Below, in pieces: positions 1-6,004 of a stretch of 6,885 nucleotides of DNA (positions within the stretch are counted from its first letter, which is position 1; each line of letters begins with the position of its first letter). Source of the DNA: Candidatus Segatella mututuai (GTDB taxonomy: Bacteria; Bacteroidota; Bacteroidia; Bacteroidales; Bacteroidaceae); the NCBI GenBank assembly GCA_002439605.1, contig DJOI01000002.1, positions 1-6,885 of the forward strand, read 5' to 3'. A model generated the notes under the pieces. The model searched no databases. It saw only the letters and a list, made by a program, of their open reading frames with translations, and had not been told where the DNA came from. Position numbers and translations under genes: made by a program.

Positions 1-81
1 ACGTCTTTCTTATTATGATAGGCCAAGCAGCTGATTAGCGCCAGCAACGATTTGCCGGCAATCAAACCTGAATGACATCTG

Positions 82-113
82 CAAAGGTAATGAAAAGATG
101 GGAAATCTGCAAA
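82..113 (-). promoter_or_regulatory. Leftward Bacteroidetes-type promoter pointing out of the window
   Basis: On the minus strand TTTG (113-110) is followed after exactly 20 nt by TACCTTTG (89-82). This fits the known Bacteroides consensus of a -33 TTTG, a 19-21 nt spacer and a -7 TAnnTTTG. Transcription would start near position 75 and run off the left edge. No well-placed ATG follows: the one at 78-76 sits at the predicted start site and opens only 21 codons. The gene or RNA it serves therefore probably lies mostly outside the window. Confidence 0.5.
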
Positions 114-229
114 TAAAAATAGGTGTTTTGTGAATTTAAAATGGAAAATAAATATCAGAGCTATAACATGTAATCATTGGAATAACATAGTATGTGTGCA
201 CGCACGTAAGATTATTTTTCAAGAAAAAA

Positions 230-358
230 GTATCAATGTATCATTTTTATATCAAAAAACACCACTATCTATTTAGTTTACAGAACTTTGAAAACATTGA
301 TACTTCTCTGAAAAATCGCCAAAAAGTATCAGAGAAGTATCAGTGAAGTGTCATTTTC
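230..358. repeat. Cluster of GTATCA motifs in direct and inverted orientation
   Basis: GTATCA occurs at 230, 238, 326 and 337, with the variant GTGTCA at 348. Its inverse TGATAC lies at 298. The right-hand copies form an 11-nt direct repeat (326-336, 337-347, degenerate 348-358). The perfect 14-bp inverted pair TGATACTTCTCTGA (298-311) and TCAGAGAAGTATCA (329-342) is separated by 17 nt. An 11-nt period is close to one helical turn, as expected for a protein-binding array, but no binding protein is known. It could equally be a dispersed genomic repeat. Confidence 0.55.
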
Positions 359-461
359 TACCAAAACAGGAGATTTATTCAATTGTGTCTATAAAAATAG
401 AAGCAAAAACAGAAAGTGACTACTAAATCATAAAAAGCCAGTCCAGCAGTAGTTCATTCTT

Positions 462-571
462 TGAACAAATGGTGAGCATCCCATGAACAAGCGATGGGCT
501 ACCAGTGAACAAGCAGTGGTCCATCGGTGAACAAGCAGTGGTCCATCGGTGAACAAACAGTGGGCAACATG
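462..571. repeat. Five tandem copies of a 22-bp repeat
   Basis: TGAACAA recurs at 462, 484, 506, 528 and 550, exactly 22 nt apart, giving five units that end at 571. Units 3 and 4 (506-527 and 528-549) are identical and continue GCAGTGGTCCATCGG. Units 1, 2 and 5 keep TGAACAA but diverge in the second half. Because 22 is not divisible by three, the array is unlikely to be a coding repeat. It lies beyond the 3' end of the rpoD-headed gene block and is a likely source of length variation between strains. Confidence 0.8.
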
Positions 572-600
572 TGCCCAAAAAGCGTTCGCGAATTTGGGCA
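561..600. other. Competing hairpins at the end of the 22-bp array
   Basis: TGCCCAAA (572-579) can pair with TTTGGGCA (593-600), with a possible inner CG/CG stem around TTCG (585-588). The same TGCCCA can instead pair with TGGGCA (561-566) across a 5-nt loop. The two folds are mutually exclusive. Neither is followed by a T-tract on either strand, so terminator activity is not shown. Confidence 0.35.
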
Positions 601-626
601 AAGCTGTGTGTGACTGAAGGTTGAGG

Positions 627-648
627 AAGGAAAAGTTGGGCTTTCCTT
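627..648 (-). terminator. Weak candidate terminator for the rpoD-headed block
   Basis: The 7-bp inverted repeat AAGGAAA (627-633) / TTTCCTT (642-648) with an 8-nt loop lies 28 nt beyond the stop codon of the peptidase-like gene at 677. On the minus strand it is followed by a pyrimidine-rich stretch but not by a clean T-run. It is the best terminator-like element near the operon end, but it is poor. Confidence 0.25.
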
Positions 649-676
649 AATTTTTGGCACTTAATGTTATGGAAAA

Positions 677-1165
677 TTATAAGATTCCGAAAAGTGGAAT
701 CCAAATTTTTCGATAAAAGGCCAGCAAATACCTTCGGCAAGGCGACAAGGCAGTCCAGACGGAAGAGTAAATTCTCCATTTTCTTCCGTCGATTCGGTCG
801 AGTGTTTGATGGCCTTTTCTATAGAATCCTATGGCAACGGCCTTGATATCTTTCATCTTGCAACTTTCAGTTGTGAGGTTTCCGTCGCCCTTCAGCGTTA
901 CATCCTCTCCCTCTATCTTGATGATGCGATGTAGCACATAGTGGCAAGGGGTGATTTCTGCCAATACAGGTTCGCCTGTATGGTATTCCTTGCGTTTTGC
1001 AAGCAAAGCCTTGTCGCGTTTGTCTTCCAGAAAGGGACGCATGGAAAAGCCCTTGAGTTGTAAGGTAATGGTATGTCCTTCGTCAAGCAACTTGACAATC
1101 TCGGGCAGTAGCTGTGCATTGGGAAACTGTATCTCCGAAACTTGTAATTTTGTCTCTTTCTTCAT
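677..1165 (-). CDS. S24/S26-family signal-peptidase-like protein
   Basis: The 162-aa product resembles the catalytic core of S26 signal peptidases and S24 proteins. Residues 39-46 read GFSMRPFL, matching the box with the nucleophilic serine (Ser41). YVLHRI at 76-81 offers His79 where bacterial LepB has lysine, as in the Ser/His (SipW or archaeal) subtype. KGDGN at 92-96 resembles the conserved GD box near the active site. There is no N-terminal membrane anchor, but the C-terminus is aromatic and hydrophobic (about 146-162) and could touch the membrane. The gene starts 25 nt after the HprK-like gene and is probably co-transcribed with it. Small proteins of this kind occur in Bacteroidetes beside HprK-like and PqqD-like genes, where they may process peptides. 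The substrate here is unknown. The family call is fairly secure; active proteolysis is inferred. Confidence 0.75.
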   Translation of the reverse strand: MKKETKLQVSEIQFPNAQLLPEIVKLLDEGHTITLQLKGFSMRPFLEDKRDKALLAKRKEYHTGEPVLAEITPCHYVLHRIIKIEGEDVTLKGDGNLTTESCKMKDIKAVAIGFYRKGHQTLDRIDGRKWRIYSSVWTALSPCRRYLLAFYRKIWIPLFGIL

Positions 1166-1190
1166 GTTGTCTTGGATGGAATAAGTCTTC

Positions 1191-2081
1191 TTATGCCTTT
1201 CTTATAGCTTGGTTGCACACGATGGCAGCTTCGCGGTTGGGGAGGCAGTGCAATGTGTAAATGTCCGATATTTCAACAAGGTGGATAATGGTGTTACAGA
1301 TGTTGTTGAAAATATCCAAGTCCCATTTCATAGAAGAACAAGATGGCAGTATGGATGCAAAGGCTTCCGCTGGCGATAGCCTGTCCACATAGTTCTTTTG
1401 AGCGCGGTCTATGCGAGTGATGGCACCGAGTCTTGCCTTTACGTTGCGATAGCAAGGTGTCTTTCCGCTCCACGGACTGCCATATATATAAGGTGTGCCG
1501 TCTATGATGCGTAAAATAGGGTTGTCGTCGTTCATCAAGTCGCAGTCTGGTAGGTAGCGCAACCACATGCTCACTTGTGTGCTCTTTCCCGTTCCGCTCT
1601 TGGCTATGAAGGCATAGCCATATCCATTTTGTCTTACAAGTGATGCGTGTAACAACAGGGTTTCTATTTTGCTTCCTGCAAAAGCAAAGATGAGCATCAA
1701 GGCGTTGTTGAGTCCGAATTTACGCATGTTGTAGTTCCCGTTCAGTGCGCATTGGCAGACACTGAAGTCTTCGTTGGTCTGTAATAGGCAGCAGTTGGCA
1801 CCTTGTATGTCCTTGATGATATATTGGTATCCGCCATTGTCGAGCTTGTCTACGATGGTGTCTCCATTTCCTGTGTCAAAAGCTCTGATGCGTTTGCGCT
1901 TTTCCTTAGGGTATGGCTTTAGAGTGTCGTCAACCAAAAGTTGGAAAAAAAGTTGACCCTTCAGATTCTCCTCTCTGAAGGGTTCTAATGAAGGGATGAG
2001 ATGCATGCCGTTGGATTGCGACTTCGTGAAACTAATCTTGAGGTCGAGTTCGGCTATGCGAAAGAAGTTTTCACTTTGCAT
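1191..2081 (-). CDS. HPr-kinase-like P-loop protein
   Basis: The 296-aa product has a C-terminal half resembling the catalytic core of HPr kinase/phosphorylase. HASLV at 145-149 matches the strand before the P-loop. AKSGTGKST at 160-168 is the Walker A motif, with Lys166 binding phosphate. DLMNDDNPIL at 181-190 corresponds to the HprK DD motif that carries the catalytic aspartate. SPWSGK (202-207) follows. The N-terminal half (1-about 125) is not recognised and does not look like the HprK N-terminal domain. True HprK belongs to PTS regulation. Divergent relatives without that domain are known as tailoring kinases in some peptide (for example lasso) clusters and are common in Bacteroidetes beside S24/S26 peptidases. 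The start overlaps the preceding gene by 11 nt, which suggests translational coupling. Nucleotide binding is likely; the phosphoacceptor is unknown. Confidence 0.75.
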   Translation of the reverse strand: MQSENFFRIAELDLKISFTKSQSNGMHLIPSLEPFREENLKGQLFFQLLVDDTLKPYPKEKRKRIRAFDTGNGDTIVDKLDNGGYQYIIKDIQGANCCLLQTNEDFSVCQCALNGNYNMRKFGLNNALMLIFAFAGSKIETLLLHASLVRQNGYGYAFIAKSGTGKSTQVSMWLRYLPDCDLMNDDNPILRIIDGTPYIYGSPWSGKTPCYRNVKARLGAITRIDRAQKNYVDRLSPAEAFASILPSCSSMKWDLDIFNNICNTIIHLVEISDIYTLHCLPNREAAIVCNQAIRKA

Positions 2082-2616
2082 TACGCTTCTTTTTCTTTAG
2101 TTGTCTCAGTGCATCCTTAGCCTTTGTCCTCTTGGAAGGCTCTTGGGCTACCTCTTCGTTGGTCTCATGGTCCGGTTTGATGCCCGCGAATATAAAACGA
2201 TCCATGCCTATAAGCTTCACTTGGTATTTAGGAGCAGAACCGTCATTCATACCGCTTTTGTTTTTGGTTTTCTTGGGCTGGGCGGTATATCTGTTGCGCA
2301 TCTTGTCGTATTTCTTTGTCAGTTTCTTCAGGTCTGTGCTGTAGCTAACCATGCAGGTGGGGTGCTTGTAGCCTTCTCCCTCCAGATAGTCGCGCAATTG
2401 GTATGAGTAGTTTTCTCTGTTTACCAGAAAATGAGTCTTGCTGTTGAGCCATGCTGAGTCTACAGCTTGCACGTCGGTGAAGCATACGGTAGAATCGTTG
2501 AACGACATCGCAAAGCCGAAGATATAGACTCGTTTCATCTCGTCTTTGGCTTGCGTGCTTGCTGCGAAGAGTAACATGACTGCAATGGCTGCAAATGCGG
2601 ATTTTGTAAATTTCAT
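2071..2616 (-). CDS. Secreted hypothetical protein with a basic C-terminus
   Basis: I do not recognise this 181-aa family. The N-terminus is a clear Sec signal peptide: Lys at 2 and 5, a hydrophobic core at about 7-20, and a likely cut after A-x-A-type STQA at residue 23. There is no lipobox cysteine, so the product should be periplasmic or exported. The mature part starts with a probable beta-rich segment (KRVYIFGFAMSFNDSTVCFTD, about 28-48). A lysine-rich stretch follows (97-120), and the C-terminal tail is strongly basic (about 161-181). The two cysteines at 45 and 88 could form a disulphide. The gene starts 31 nt after the rpoD stop with no terminator between, and its 3' end overlaps the HprK-like gene by 11 nt, so it is probably in the rpoD transcript. 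The coding call is firm; function is unknown. Confidence 0.8.
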   Translation of the reverse strand: MKFTKSAFAAIAVMLLFAASTQAKDEMKRVYIFGFAMSFNDSTVCFTDVQAVDSAWLNSKTHFLVNRENYSYQLRDYLEGEGYKHPTCMVSYSTDLKKLTKKYDKMRNRYTAQPKKTKNKSGMNDGSAPKYQVKLIGMDRFIFAGIKPDHETNEEVAQEPSKRTKAKDALRQLKKKKRNAK

Positions 2617-2647
2617 TTTTTTTTGTTTCTTCTTTTATGGATATTGC

Positions 2648-3511
2648 TTATTGTCCTAAATAGGTCTTCAGCATTTTACTTTTCGTGTTGTGTCTCAGTC
2701 TGCGAATAGCCTTCTCCTTGATTTGTCTTACTCGTTCGCGGGTGAGGTCGTATTTGTCTCCTATTTCCTCGAGAGTCATCTCTGGCATGCCAATGCCAAA
2801 GAAGGCTTTTATTACTTTTTTCTCTCTGTCGTTGAGAATGTCGAGAGCCCTTCCTGTCTCTGTGCGCAACGATTCCATGTCGAGCTCGTTGTCGGCAGAG
2901 GGTGAGTCTGTGTTGGGCAACACATCCAGCAAGCTGTTGTCTTCTCCCTCTGCAAAGGGAGCGTCCATGCTTACATGGTGAGAATTGATCTTCATAGCTT
3001 CGGCTATCTTCTCTTCGGGAAGGTCTATGCGGTCGGCCATTTCCTCAACGCTGGGCTTACGCTCGTTTTCTTGCTCAAACTTATTTTGTTCTCGGGCAAT
3101 ACGATTGACACTCCCCACTTGGTTGAGCGGGAGGCGTACGATGCGACTTTGCTCGGCAATAGCCTGCAGAATGCTTTGCCTAATCCACCAAACAGCATAC
3201 GAGATAAACTTGAAGCCCCTTGTTTCGTCAAATTTCTCGGCGGCTTTTATCAGTCCGAGGTTTCCTTCGTTGATGAGATCGGGCAAGCTCAGACCTTTGT
3301 TCTGATATTGCTTGGCAACGGAAACAACAAATCTCAAGTTGGCCTTGGTCAATTTCTCGAGTGCCTTGCGGTCTCCATTTTTGATTCGTTGCGCCAGTTC
3401 CACCTCCTCTTCTGCGGTAAGAAGCTCTTGGTGCCCAATTTCTTGGAGGTATTTTTCAAGCGATGCACTCTCTCTGTTGGTTATCGACTTCGAAATTTTC
3501 AGTTGTCTCAT
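2648..3511 (-). CDS. rpoD: Primary sigma factor RpoD (sigma-70/SigA, Bacteroidetes short form)
   Basis: This is the housekeeping sigma subunit, which directs RNA polymerase to -33/-7 promoters. The 287-aa product lacks region 1.1, as is usual in Bacteroidetes. Region 1.2 is at about 16-45. Region 2 is at about 55-125 and includes DLINEGNLGLIKAAEKFD (core binding) and FKFISYAVWWIRQSI (-10/-7 recognition and melting). Region 3 is at about 131-205, and region 4 at about 222-275 with the helix-turn-helix EEIGDKYDLTRERVRQIKEK. The start at 3511 (MRQLKISK) was preferred to an in-frame ATG at 3568. Known Bacteroidetes homologues begin with MRQLKI, and the 19-residue extension is overlapped by the gene's own consensus promoter, whose predicted transcript begins only about 20 nt upstream of 3511. 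It heads a probable four-gene leftward block. Confidence 0.97.
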   Translation of the reverse strand: MRQLKISKSITNRESASLEKYLQEIGHQELLTAEEEVELAQRIKNGDRKALEKLTKANLRFVVSVAKQYQNKGLSLPDLINEGNLGLIKAAEKFDETRGFKFISYAVWWIRQSILQAIAEQSRIVRLPLNQVGSVNRIAREQNKFEQENERKPSVEEMADRIDLPEEKIAEAMKINSHHVSMDAPFAEGEDNSLLDVLPNTDSPSADNELDMESLRTETGRALDILNDREKKVIKAFFGIGMPEMTLEEIGDKYDLTRERVRQIKEKAIRRLRHNTKSKMLKTYLGQ

Positions 3512-3537
3512 GGTTAGCATTATTTTGTTCGTAGATG

Positions 3538-3569
3538 CAAAAATACGCTTTTTTGTCGATATGAGCAAA
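3538..3569 (-). promoter_or_regulatory. rpoD: rpoD promoter
   Basis: On the minus strand TTTG (3569-3566) is followed after 20 nt by TATTTTTG (3545-3538), a full match to the Bacteroidetes -33/-7 consensus. The predicted transcript starts near 3532, leaving a leader of about 20 nt before the ATG at 3511. The -33 element sits at the foot of the htrA terminator stem. Confidence 0.75.
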
Positions 3570-3608
3570 AAAATAGCAGGTATTTTCTCAAATATCTGCT
3601 ATTTTTTT
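3567..3608. terminator. Terminator hairpin between htrA and rpoD
   Basis: AAAAAAATAGCAG (3567-3579) and its exact complement CTGCTATTTTTTT (3596-3608) form a 13-bp stem. After one G/T pair the stem continues for 5 bp (3581-3585 with 3590-3594), closing on a 4-nt TCTC loop. The T-runs at the base make it symmetrical, so it could act on either strand. Its clear client is htrA, whose stop codon lies about 80 nt upstream on the minus strand. Confidence 0.8.
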
Positions 3609-3687
3609 AGTTATGGAATGCTTTTCCTTGTTTGTTGCCATTTTTCAGGCATGGAGTCTTGTCCTTTACTTATCGACTTGTTTTTGC

Positions 3688-5160
3688 TTAGTCTTTTTGC
3701 AGGGGAACCGCGAAGTATGACTTCTTGCCTGTAGGCCATATACCCTGAATGTAGAGTACAGGCTCCTTGCTTGTAGATGCACTCTTAACAACCTTCTGCA
3801 AGTCGTCGAGAGATGTGATGTTGGTGTCGTTCACACGCTGGATAATTAATCCGCGGGAAACGCCTGCGTCTTTGAGTACGCCAGAACCGACCTTCAAAAT
3901 CTCCAAACCATAGTTGATGCCAAGCTCTTTCTTTTGTGCTTCGGTCACAGGGCGGAAGGTTCCACCCAATACATCGAGGTCGGCACTCTTGATGACAGAG
4001 GTGTTGCCTTGTGCATTTTTTAGTGTGATGCTCTTGGTGTAACTCTTTTTGTTGCGTAAGTAGGTGATAGAGAGCTTGTCGCCAGGTCGTTTGCCATTGA
4101 GGGCTTCCTGAAGTTCCGCCATCTTGGTAACTTTCTTGCCGTCTACTTTGGTTATTACGTCGCCTTCCTTCAAACCAGCGTCAGCTCCATTACCGTCCTC
4201 GTCTACTTTGGCAACATATACACCTTCGTTTGTGCCTAAGTCTACTTCCTTGCCGTTTTCTTTCTGTGAGTTGATGTAGTTGAGTACGTCGCTTCCCTGA
4301 ATGCTGAGCATTACGCGCTGCACGCTGCCATATTTTTTCAGATCGTCTACCACCTTATTCATGATAGATGTAGGGATCGCGAAGCCATAACCAGCGTATG
4401 AACCTGTCTGCGAGTAGAGCATGGCATTGATGCCCACCAATTCACCTTGGGTGTTGACCAATGCACCTCCAGAGTTTCCTGCGTTGATGGCAGCATCTGT
4501 CTGGATGAAACTCTCCACGCCATTTGCACCTAACGAACGTGCCTTTGCCGAGATGATGCCTGCTGTAACTGTGTTGTTCAGTCCGAATGGATTTCCTACT
4601 GCAATTACCCATTCTCCTACCTTTACGTTGTCGCTGTTGGCTATAGTAAGAGTAGGGAGGTTCTTTGCGTTGACTTTTATGAGTGCGAGGTCTGTGGTCT
4701 TGTCTGTACCGATAATTCGTGCGGAGAATTCGCGGTTGTCGTTGAGCGTAACGGTCAGTTCGTCGGCTCCCTCCACTACATGGTTGTTGGTTACAATGTA
4801 TCCGTCGCTGCTGATGATTACACCAGAGCCCGTAGCCTCTCTCTTGGGAGTCTGTACTTTTTGCTTGCGCGTTCCGCCTTGCCCGCTACCGGGATTGCCA
4901 AAGAAACCGAATGGGTCGAAGAAATCTCCAAAAGGGTCGCTTTGCACATCTACAGTCTGTACTTTTGAGTTCTGTACATATTTGATATGAACCACCGCAG
5001 GCAAAGCTTTTTCGGCGGCATAGGTCAAGTCTACGGGTTGACCTGGGGCAGCCGAAGTCACTGATGGGGCGGCAGCATTAACTTTCATGAATGCGCCTGC
5101 TGAGAATACGAGTGAGCTGATGCAGAGCACAGCCAAAACATATTTGCTTACTTTTCTCAT
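3688..5160 (-). CDS. htrA: HtrA/Deg-family periplasmic serine protease (Do family)
   Basis: The 490-aa product is an envelope protease-chaperone that degrades misfolded exported proteins. A Sec signal peptide spans about 1-30 (hydrophobic core about 7-24, cut near VNAAAP). The trypsin-like domain carries the catalytic triad: His127 in TNNHVV, Asp157 in TTDLAL and Ser230 in GNSGGAL. A Phe/Gly-rich LA-type loop (DPFGDFFDPFGFFG, 75-88) precedes the domain core. PDZ1 covers about 280-380 (GVYVAKV at 313, GLKEGDVITKVDG at 329-341). PDZ2 covers about 395-485 (GLEILKV at 418, GVSRGLIIQRVND at 433-445). Length and two PDZ domains fit DegP/DegQ; the sequence alone does not separate these, nor DegS-type regulation. 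The gene has its own promoter and terminator and is divergent from rnpB. No key residue is missing. Confidence 0.96.
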   Translation of the reverse strand: MRKVSKYVLAVLCISSLVFSAGAFMKVNAAAPSVTSAAPGQPVDLTYAAEKALPAVVHIKYVQNSKVQTVDVQSDPFGDFFDPFGFFGNPGSGQGGTRKQKVQTPKREATGSGVIISSDGYIVTNNHVVEGADELTVTLNDNREFSARIIGTDKTTDLALIKVNAKNLPTLTIANSDNVKVGEWVIAVGNPFGLNNTVTAGIISAKARSLGANGVESFIQTDAAINAGNSGGALVNTQGELVGINAMLYSQTGSYAGYGFAIPTSIMNKVVDDLKKYGSVQRVMLSIQGSDVLNYINSQKENGKEVDLGTNEGVYVAKVDEDGNGADAGLKEGDVITKVDGKKVTKMAELQEALNGKRPGDKLSITYLRNKKSYTKSITLKNAQGNTSVIKSADLDVLGGTFRPVTEAQKKELGINYGLEILKVGSGVLKDAGVSRGLIIQRVNDTNITSLDDLQKVVKSASTSKEPVLYIQGIWPTGKKSYFAVPLQKD

Positions 5161-5232
5161 AATGTATAATTTTTTTTGTTGTTAATTTTAATGTTTGATA
5201 TTGTTGGTGTTGCCAACTTTTCTTTTCGGTTG

Positions 5233-5266
5233 CAAATATAGGGGCAAAAAACGAGAAACTGTCAAT
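5233..5266 (-). promoter_or_regulatory. htrA: htrA promoter
   Basis: On the minus strand TATATTTG (5240-5233) matches the -7 TAnnTTTG element perfectly. ATTG (5266-5263), 22 nt upstream, is a weaker -33 at slightly long spacing. The predicted transcript begins near 5227, giving a leader of about 65 nt before the ATG at 5160. Confidence 0.6.
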
Positions 5267-5289
5267 AAGACATGGTTTTTTATCCCGTT

Positions 5290-5326
5290 TTAACATCTTA
5301 AATTAACATATTAACGGCTATTAAAC
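5290..5326. promoter_or_regulatory. TTAAC-type repeats upstream of the htrA promoter
   Basis: TTAACAT occurs at 5290-5296 and 5303-5309, followed by TTAACGG at 5311-5317 and TTAAAC at 5321-5326. The cluster lies about 25-60 nt upstream of the htrA -33 element, where an activator could bind. Chance is possible because the region is very AT-rich. Confidence 0.25.
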
Positions 5327-5540
5327 AAGAAAGTGCCTAAATTTACAAATATTCAATACTTTGGCAGAAAAAGATAGTTTGAAATATGAAACTAAATTTT
5401 TGCAATGTGCGAATTTTTATTAACTGTTTATCGTTCGTTTGGTCATTTTTATATGCAGAAAAGGCAGCTTTAGTTGTGCTTGTTGGAAGGAATCACAGAA
5501 AATAAGTAGGAAAAGCCCTTTCCTTTTCGAAAGTTTTTTG

Positions 5541-5548
5541 TACCTTTG
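5541..5548 (+). promoter_or_regulatory. rnpB: rnpB promoter -7 element
   Basis: TACCTTTG is an exact match to the Bacteroidetes -7 consensus TAnnTTTG and lies 17 nt before the first base of helix P1. No clear TTTG stands at the expected -33 distance; only the pyrimidine stretch around 5517-5521 is there. Transcription probably starts near 5553. Confidence 0.7.
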
Positions 5549-5563
5549 CACATCGGTAAGATT

Positions 5564-5961
5564 AAAAAGCAGTGCCCCGGCGTGCCGCTGGTCTTCATGG
5601 CAAGACGAGAGGAAAGTCCGGGCAGCATAGAGCATCCCACTTCCGAAAATAGAAGCTATTGGTGACAGTAGGTGTAGGCAGAAGAAAATAACCGCCCCGT
5701 TGAGTCTTTTGATGTAGGCGGGGTAAGGGTGAGAAGGTGGTGTAAGAGACTACCAGATGGCGGGTGATCGTCATGCTGTGCTGGCTGGGAGCTGTAAGCT
5801 CATGTATACCGCAGACCGAGGGTTGCTCGCCCGAGTGTCTTCTATGGCAGCTGCGGAGGGTAGAGTGCTCAAGCCCTGGGGTGACTCAGGGATTAGATAA
5901 ATGGCATGCACCTGCGCCTCGGTGCAGGGACAGAACTCGGCTTATAGGGGCACTGCTTTCT
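5564..5961 (+). ncRNA. rnpB: RNase P RNA (bacterial type A)
   Basis: This is the catalytic RNA of RNase P, which removes 5' leaders from pre-tRNAs. The invariant blocks are all present in order: GAGAGGAAAGTCCGGGC (5607-5623, 5' strand of P4), AAGGGTGAGAAGGTGGTGTA (5726-5745, the conserved core equivalent to AAGGGTGAAA in E. coli), GGAGGGTAGAGTGCTCAAG (5855-5873), TTAGATAAATG (5893-5903) and ACAGAACTCGGCTTAT (5930-5945, 3' strand of P4). Helix P1 is 13 perfect base pairs, 5566-5578 with 5947-5959. GTCTT/AAGAC (5591-5595/5602-5606) gives P3. CCTGGG-GTGA-CTCAGG (5875-5890) looks like P18 capped by a GNRA tetraloop. GGT at 5821-5823 is a candidate for the L15 contact with the tRNA CCA end. Exact ends are approximate. 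Confidence 0.97.
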
Positions 5962-5967
5962 TTTTTT
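5947..5967 (+). terminator. rnpB: rnpB 3' end: P1 strand followed by a T-tract
   Basis: The 3' strand of P1, GGGGCACTGCTTT (5947-5959), is followed by C and seven T residues (5961-5967). The end of the RNA is thus arranged like an intrinsic terminator. The other half of the stem is about 370 nt upstream, so the folded RNA rather than a local hairpin would supply it. Confidence 0.45.
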
Positions 5968-6004
5968 ATGTATTTATTTTATCTCCACTTAATTATTTAA
6001 AGTC

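Larger units (their letters stand above)
1..676. other. AT-rich gene-free region with repeats
   Basis: No convincing complete gene is visible here on either strand. A minus-strand frame without an ATG is open from about 173 to the left edge. Its end reads like a hydrophobic leader (LIAGKSLLALISCLAYHNKK), and a TTG start at 65-63 is conceivable but unsupported. A minus-strand open frame at 779-423 is probably spurious. It overlaps the peptidase-like gene in another frame and runs through a repeat whose 22-nt period is not a multiple of three. What the region does contain is the leftward promoter, the GTATCA cluster, the 22-bp tandem repeat and two inverted-repeat structures, listed separately. 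Confidence 0.6.
5161..5540. other. Divergent AT-rich intergenic region between htrA and rnpB
   Basis: This stretch of about 380 nt holds the htrA leader and promoter, the TTAAC-type repeats, and the upstream flank of the rnpB promoter. No credible coding sequence was seen. The short open frames on both strands at about 5420-5635 have no recognisable product and run into the rnpB RNA. From about 5330 to 5500 I see nothing beyond AT-rich sequence. Confidence 0.6.

Noticed and set aside
191..208. Imperfect 18-nt palindrome TATGTGTGCACGCACGTA
   Set aside because: It has mismatches and no T-tract or gene context, so it is compatible with chance.
462..571. CRISPR array
   Set aside because: The 22-nt units abut directly without unique spacers, and no cas genes are present.
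423..779. 118-aa minus-strand open frame
   Set aside because: It overlaps the peptidase-like gene in another frame, passes through the 22-bp non-triplet repeat, and shows no recognisable domain.
2975..3517. 180-aa plus-strand open frame opposite rpoD
   Set aside because: It is an antisense shadow of the sigma factor gene.
3512..3568. 19-residue N-terminal extension of RpoD from an ATG at 3568
   Set aside because: The rpoD consensus promoter overlaps this stretch and the predicted transcript starts downstream of that ATG; homologues begin at MRQLKI.
4421..4990. 189-aa plus-strand open frame opposite htrA
   Set aside because: It is an antisense shadow of the strongly conserved protease domain, with no domain of its own.
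5764..6000. 78-aa plus-strand open frame inside and after rnpB
   Set aside because: It lies within the conserved RNase P RNA, and its codons follow RNA helices rather than a protein pattern.
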